A stretch of 64,000 nt of DNA from the NCBI GenBank assembly GCA_900073065.1, contig FJOG01000040.1, positions 62,001 to 126,000 of the forward strand, read 5' to 3'. The notes under the pieces were generated by a model. That model had not been told where the DNA came from. It worked only from the letters and a program-made list of their open reading frames with translations, and searched no databases. Shown piece after piece: positions 58,731 through 64,000 of this stretch. How positions within the stretch are numbered: position 1 is the stretch's first letter; each line of letters opens with the position of its first letter. Position numbers and translations under genes: made by a program. Origin of the DNA: Phialocephala subalpina (Eukaryota; Ascomycota; Leotiomycetes; Helotiales; Mollisiaceae).

Positions 58731-60846
58731 ATGAGAGGGTGTTCTAATGGTTTTATGGAACTGGATCCTCTGCCCAAGATGAATCCCACACATGCTTCTG
58801 GCAAGTCGTCCACCAGTCCTCGTGGAGCTGGTGAGGAGGTTGAATTGGGCGGATTTCCCAGAGACCAGAACTCGAAGTCGACCAGCCCCGGAGACAATGG
58901 TACAATGGACTTCGATTCCGAAGCAAGTGTGGCCAAAGGTTTTCAACAGAATAATGATCTTGAAGCCAATTCTCTGAGCGGTGGCAGTGGCCATGGCAGT
59001 GCCACTACTAGCAGCTCGAATAATGCACAAGCGGGTGTCAAGAACATTGAAGCTGTAGTGATGACTTGGACAGAGTGGGGATTGATAGCTGCGTATCTGA
59101 GGTATGTCGAATCTCTAGCTACACACGTTGAGTGTCAAATTAATAACTTTTCGCAGTATCTTCTTGATGGCATTCACCGTGTCTCTCGAGCAGCAAACTG
59201 TGCTGTCACTCTCGGTCTTTGCTACTAGCTCGTTCAAACAGCATTCCCTGATTTCGACGGTGTATGTGGTACAAGGTGTCGTCAATGGTATATCTTCTCT
59301 TGCGATCCTGAGATAGAAATCTAACCTGATTAGCCGTTATAAAACCGCCTATGGCAAAGATCGCCAACGTCTTTGGTCGCCTGGAGGCCTTCTCATTCAG
59401 CATCTTTCTATACGTCATTGGGTACATTCAGATGGCGACATCCTCAAGCGTCCAGACATACGCTGCAGCCCAAATCTTTTACTCCGCGGGAAGTACAGGT
59501 CTGCAAATTATACAGCAGATTTTCATTGCCGACACAAGCGATCCTCTCAATCGAGCTCTCTGGTCTAGTCTCCCGGATATCCCTTTCTTGATCACTGTCT
59601 GGTGTGGATCTATTATTGGGAATGATATAATTAATACGACGACGTGGAGATGGGGATATGGAATGTGGTGCATCGTACTCCCAGTCATGTTTCTGCCGCT
59701 GTCTTCGGCATTGTTTTGGAATAATCGGAAAGCAAAGAAGCTAGGCCTGACAGCACCATCGCCATGGCGTAGAATCGGAGTGGTCCAGATTCTGAAGAGT
59801 CTGTGGTTTGAATTGGACATTGGTGGCATCATCCTTCTGAGTGCAGCCTTCTCCCTGATTCTGATACCTTGCACGATTGCCTCGAAAGCTGCCAACGGCT
59901 GGCAGAGTGGAGACATCATTGCCATGCTTGTCATTGGCTTCGTCTGCTTGTTCCTGTATCCACTCTGGGAGTCCAACAAGAAGCTTGCGCCAGGATCACT
60001 GACCCCTCTTCGCTTGTTCAAGTCCAGGACATTCTGCGCCGGTTGTGCTCTTGGATTCTTCTACTTCGGTTGGTCGCCATTCGCGTGTTTGTCTCTATCT
60101 GCTAATTTTTGGTAGTGGTGTTCTACCTTTCCGTCCAACCATACTTCTATTCCTATCTCCTTGTCGTCCAGAACGAATCCATCACAGCTGCTGGCCACGT
60201 CACACAAGTATTCTCGTTCAGCTCGACCGTCGCGTCAATCGTTATCTCCTTAGTCATCAAATATACGAAGATTTGCAAGCCTTTCATCTGCTTGGACTCC
60301 ATCATTTACATCGTCGGCATCGGCCTCATGATCCGTTACCGCACACAAGGCGTTTCAGTCAGCCAGCTTGTTGGGACGCAAATCTGCCTCGGTATTGGGG
60401 GAGGAATGCTCAATGTCCCAGCTCAGCTAGGAGTCCAAGCCAGTACGGATCATCAAAACGTGGCTGTGGCCACCGCAGTCTACCTGATGAGCGTTGAAAT
60501 TGGTGGTTCCATCGGTTCTGCTATCTCAGGCGCTGTCTGGGGTAAGAACATCCCAACGAAACTCACAGAGTACCTACCAGCTGCGAGCAAGCAGAACGCC
60601 ACTACGATCTACAATAGCATCGACAACGCATTGGCTTATCCTGTCGGCACTCCCGAGAGAGCTGCTATCGACAGAGCATACCAGGAGACGATGCGAATCT
60701 TACTTATCATAGCGATTTATGTTGCTGTGCCGTTGATACCGCTGAGCTTGTTGATGAAGAATTACAAGTTGGATTCGTGGAGCAGGGTGTCAAAGGTCGA
60801 GTCGTTGGTGGCAGAGTGGAGCAGGGAAGAGAAGTTCAGGTCGTGA
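58731..60846 (+). CDS. Siderophore-type MFS transporter
   Basis: Four exons, 58731-59101, 59157-59287, 59334-60068 and 60116-60846, join in phase to 655 residues. A Ser/Gly/Asn-rich N-terminal tail of about 95 residues precedes about 14 membrane helices. The pattern matches the fungal siderophore-iron transporter (ARN/SIT) family: TWTEWGLIAAYL, TVYVVQGVVNAVIKPPMAKI, VQTYAAAQIFYSAG, IADTSDPLNRALWSSLPDIP, WRWGYGMWCIVLPV, and FSFSSTVASIVISLVIKYT. The exon 3/4 junction (FYF-VVFYLS) restores the membrane helix. Family members import ferric siderophores by proton symport at the plasma membrane or vesicles. Iron repression is inferred from the adjacent GATA-type site. The first ATG is used; the ATG at 58779 is an alternative. 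The ligand specificity is unknown. Confidence 0.88.
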
Positions 60847-61315
60847 AAGAGGATGATACCGCGAGGAAGGGTCTCGGAAGATGGCTGCAGTGGCCCATGA
60901 TGAAGGAGAGGGCTGTACCGGACCAGAATATCGTACAGTGAACTAGCTACACGACATGCAGACTCAATCCATTCAGCTCCTCAAGAATTTATGAAATTCA
61001 AGACTCGATATGCCCTTTCTCTGGAGTCTCGGGTCGACAGAAATAGTCGCAAATAATGACCAATCCATATTAAACCCAAAGAAGCTGGAACATTACTGGT
61101 TTCCTATTACCTGTTTTTCTCAGGACAGCCTACGAAGGTAGAGACACCTCATTGGCCCGGATCACGCTTGATCGTGACTGGCTCCTTTCCGAACCTGGTG
61201 GAACTCGCCTCGGGCCTGCCCAATTCGATTTTCAGAAATTACACCTCTGTCGCTGTTATTTCGACAGCAACGCACCGTCCCGTTCAGCATAACACAATTC
61301 AGCTACCGCTCAGAT
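60847..61315. other. Intergenic, nothing recognised
   Basis: About 470 bases between two plus-strand genes, holding the 3' flank of the MFS gene and the promoter of the HET gene. Confidence 0.4.
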
Positions 61316-63663
61316 ATGAAGCCGACACGAAACGATCAGCTATCAGCTTCAGAAGCCCCCAGCAAAGAACCCAACCCTGCTCCTATGGTGGAGGACCACA
61401 ACAATCACGTGCTGCCCGGCCCCGGTATCGACGACGATCTTGAGTCACCTCTTTGTGACGATTGCAAACAGATACTTGCCAAATTTCCAAAGGTGCAAGT
61501 CCAAGTCGAACCGCCTCACGAGTCTTTTCACTCTACCACAAAAGCAAAAGTTGAAGCTCAAGCTGCAAATGGCTGTGATCTTTGTAGATGGTTCTTGAAG
61601 TATGGTGATCTGCAGGAGAACAAAGAGCTTACCTGTGCCAGGCAGATTGAGGAGGGTTTTGATGAGCAGGGACTTTGGCTTGGAGGCGGTCATGCTCTGT
61701 TGACGAAGAAGTTGACGATAGAAGAGTTGAACGAGGGTGATGTTGCCTTGTCCGATCTCTTTGCAGCGACATTAACATGGTCTTAGGAGCCAATGAAGGG
61801 CCATACTATCGAGAGCTACCTACTGCAATCTTGAAAAATCTTCAATTATCCCCTAGATTTCAGACATGTGTCGCCCAGGCTCGACACTGGCTGGGAAACT
61901 GTGCGTCTCATAGCACTTGTAAACCTAAACCTTCCTACTTCCTTCCAAAACGTCTGGTTTGCATCGATTCATCCGATCCAACAATACTTCGTCTAGCGAC
62001 TAGGGATAACACACCACCAGATGCTCGCTACATGACACTAAGTCACTGTTGGGGACAGTCTCAACCTTATCGACTTCTGAAAGATAATTACGAGAATGTC
62101 CGAACGACCATCAATTATCACGAACTTCCCAAGAACTTCCAAGACGCGATCTTGGTGGCCTGGGGTCTCAACATTTCTTATCTATGGATAGATTCTCTGT
62201 GCATCATTCAAGACGACTTGTCAGACTGGCAACAAGAATCAGCTTTGATGGGCGAGATATATTCCCACGGTCAAGCCAACATATGTGCTACTGGAGCCTC
62301 CGATGGTGATTCTGGCCTCTTCCTGGATAGGCAGTTCCCAGCATTTCCAAACCTGAACATCAAACTACGATTTGCAGATAACGAGCCTGCCAGGATCTGT
62401 CATACCGCTGATCTTGGTATGTGGGGGGAGGGGGTAGAGCGGAGCCCATTGCTATTAAGAGCGTGGGTCTTGCAAGAGCGGATTCTGTCACGATGCAATA
62501 TACATTTCAGCTCTACGCAAATGTTCTGGGAATGCGCTGCAGGATGCACGATGGAGACCTACACGGCGAGATTCCTTTCCGACACCTACACGTCAATCAG
62601 TCGGAAGTCCAACTTCTCTGCCACGGATAGTTTTCCAACTTTGAAAGCTAGAAGCGATGGAGACCTAGGCCAGAACAAAGACGACGGGGATCAAGAGGAG
62701 AAGGAGGTAAATAAGAATTGGAAGGTAGCAGAGCTTTGGAACCAAGTCGTTGAATCCTATTCCGCCTGCGCGTTGACAAACAACACCGATAGACTCATCG
62801 CATTATCCGGCATAGCCGCCAAGTATAGCACCTTCCTCTCGACCTCCTTTTCTACGCCAGGAAATCCTTTCATCCCAGCCTATTTTGCAGGGATCTGGAA
62901 TCACGACATGACAAACCACCTTCTCTGGCAAAGAATGTCGGACGAATCTGTCTCAAGACCCAACATATACATCGCTCCAAGCTGGTCATGGGCATGTATC
63001 GATCGTGGGATCTACAATGAGATCTATAGCGCAACAATTCTTACTCTCATTTTCGTGCTTGTGAGTATCACCCCAACGACTCGGACACACGGAGTGGCTT
63101 CTATCAAGATGACGACTACTCTTCAAAATCCTGCTCAGCAATTTGGTCAAGTCACGGCTGGCACGTTATCGCTCGATACCAAAATGGCGACAGGACGTAT
63201 TGAGAAAGCAGATGTTCCCGATTCGTATATGCTGCGCTTCAAAGGCGTTGAGGAACCAATTCTTGTCAATTGGGATGCCCGCGATTCGATTATGCTGGTG
63301 TCGGATCTTGATGTTGATCATTCGGAAGCGTCTGGTAGAAGAGTCTACTTTGTACCCTTACGCGCGACTGTTGATCTCTCGACAGTAAAGGAACTGGATG
63401 AGGATGGCAAGGCACCGTGGAGGGAGAAAGAGTTGCATGGATTGATGTTGGTATCTGCTGATCAAGAGACTTCGCTTGATGGTCTACCTTTACGGTATCA
63501 GCGCATTGGAAGATGGATGATGTGGGATTCTGGATGCATCGAGAAATTATTCGCGGCCATGCAATGTTGTGAAGAGACATACGGAGATTTGATGACAGAA
63601 GGCTGCGAGGAAGTCAAGTTCTTTGGGAATGGAGACAAGGCTTTCAGAGTTGATGTTATCTAA
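61316..63663 (+). CDS. HET domain protein (frame junction unresolved)
   Basis: Two frames make one HET protein. The first (from ATG 61316) carries the family N-terminus: CDDCKQIL, then NGCDLCRWFL, a paired CxxC arrangement common in HET proteins. The second runs to the stop at 63661 and has HYRELP-like, RYMTLSHCWGQSQPYRLL, WIDSLCIIQDDLSDWQQE, GQANICATGASDGDSGLF, APSWSWACID and the long C-terminal tail. The frames overlap near 61700-61780. One consistent splice is donor GTTGAA after about 61725 and acceptor CTTTGCAG, giving a 41-base intron and ...TIEDDINMVLG; a frameshift is the alternative. The gene is a member of the HET class used in fungal non-self recognition and cell death. Confidence 0.78.
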
Positions 63664-64000
63664 CACATTTGAGAAACGACTTGCTTGAATTACAGCACCA
63701 TCGCAGGAGAGAGACTGCAATTCTTAGAAAGGGGCGAGGGCATGAGCGGGAAGGGGAAGGATTCAGGACACCGAGTCATTTTGGGCAGCGGGGGCTGGCG
63801 GGGTGGAGCTTGCGCATGTTCCAAATACTCGAGGACATCCGAAATGGCATGGGCTGGATTTTGGGTGGAATCACCGTTTTTCTTCGGTGCAAATGTTGAA
63901 AGTCCGCACCCATTTTCTTACAATTTCCACTCATATCCCCCCAATTTGTCGGAACATATAGTCAGATATTCAATTTTGCATCAAACACAATTCGTGACGA
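63664..64000. other. Right edge, nothing recognised
   Basis: About 340 bases of 3' flank of the HET gene. No feature is supported. Confidence 0.4.

Overview
The window looks like nuclear DNA of a filamentous ascomycete (Pezizomycotina; the class cannot be fixed by eye). The support is short GT-AG introns of about 45-90 bases with CTAAC-like branch sites, HET and NLR-like genes, a fungal-specific transcription factor, a siderophore-type transporter, and recognisable Cdc42, DNA ligase I, cytosolic asparaginyl-tRNA synthetase, Vma22 and Nrd1-like genes. All gene models were built by reading frames across splice sites by eye; where the frames join exactly the exon coordinates are given. No tRNA, rRNA or CRISPR was recognised.

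Layout. 0.3-3.5 kb: a Ser-rich anchored protein and a multi-pass membrane protein with a reading-frame break. 5.5-10.9 kb: a seven-exon full-size ABCA-type transporter. 11.5-14.2 kb: a 2EXR-type protein and an aminoglycoside-phosphotransferase-fold protein. 14.2-25 kb: a gene-poor, repeat-bearing stretch with four inverted-repeat elements (one nested in another), a small hypothetical gene and a fungal transcription factor. 25.4-29.7 kb: a conserved hypothetical and a HET protein. 32-40.8 kb: a housekeeping block (cdc42, vma22, DNA ligase I, AsnRS). 40.8-45.9 kb: about 5 kb with nothing convincing. 45.9-48.4 kb: a four-RRM Nrd1-like protein. 49-54.2 kb: a small hypothetical and an NLR-like STAND protein. 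55.2-63.7 kb: a short-chain dehydrogenase, a pRiA4b-ORF3-like gene interrupted by a stop, a siderophore-type MFS transporter and a second HET gene.

How genes may work together. No biosynthetic cluster or operon-like unit is apparent. The two HET genes and the NLR-like gene belong to families used in fungal non-self recognition. The most interesting item is the NLR-like protein, which ends in a basic tract and a CaaX-type prenylation box (C-V-I-L), suggesting lipid anchoring of a fungal NLR. Second are an iron-type GATA site just ahead of the siderophore-type transporter and a nonsense change at a conserved Trp position in the pRiA4b-like gene, in the base context expected from RIP.
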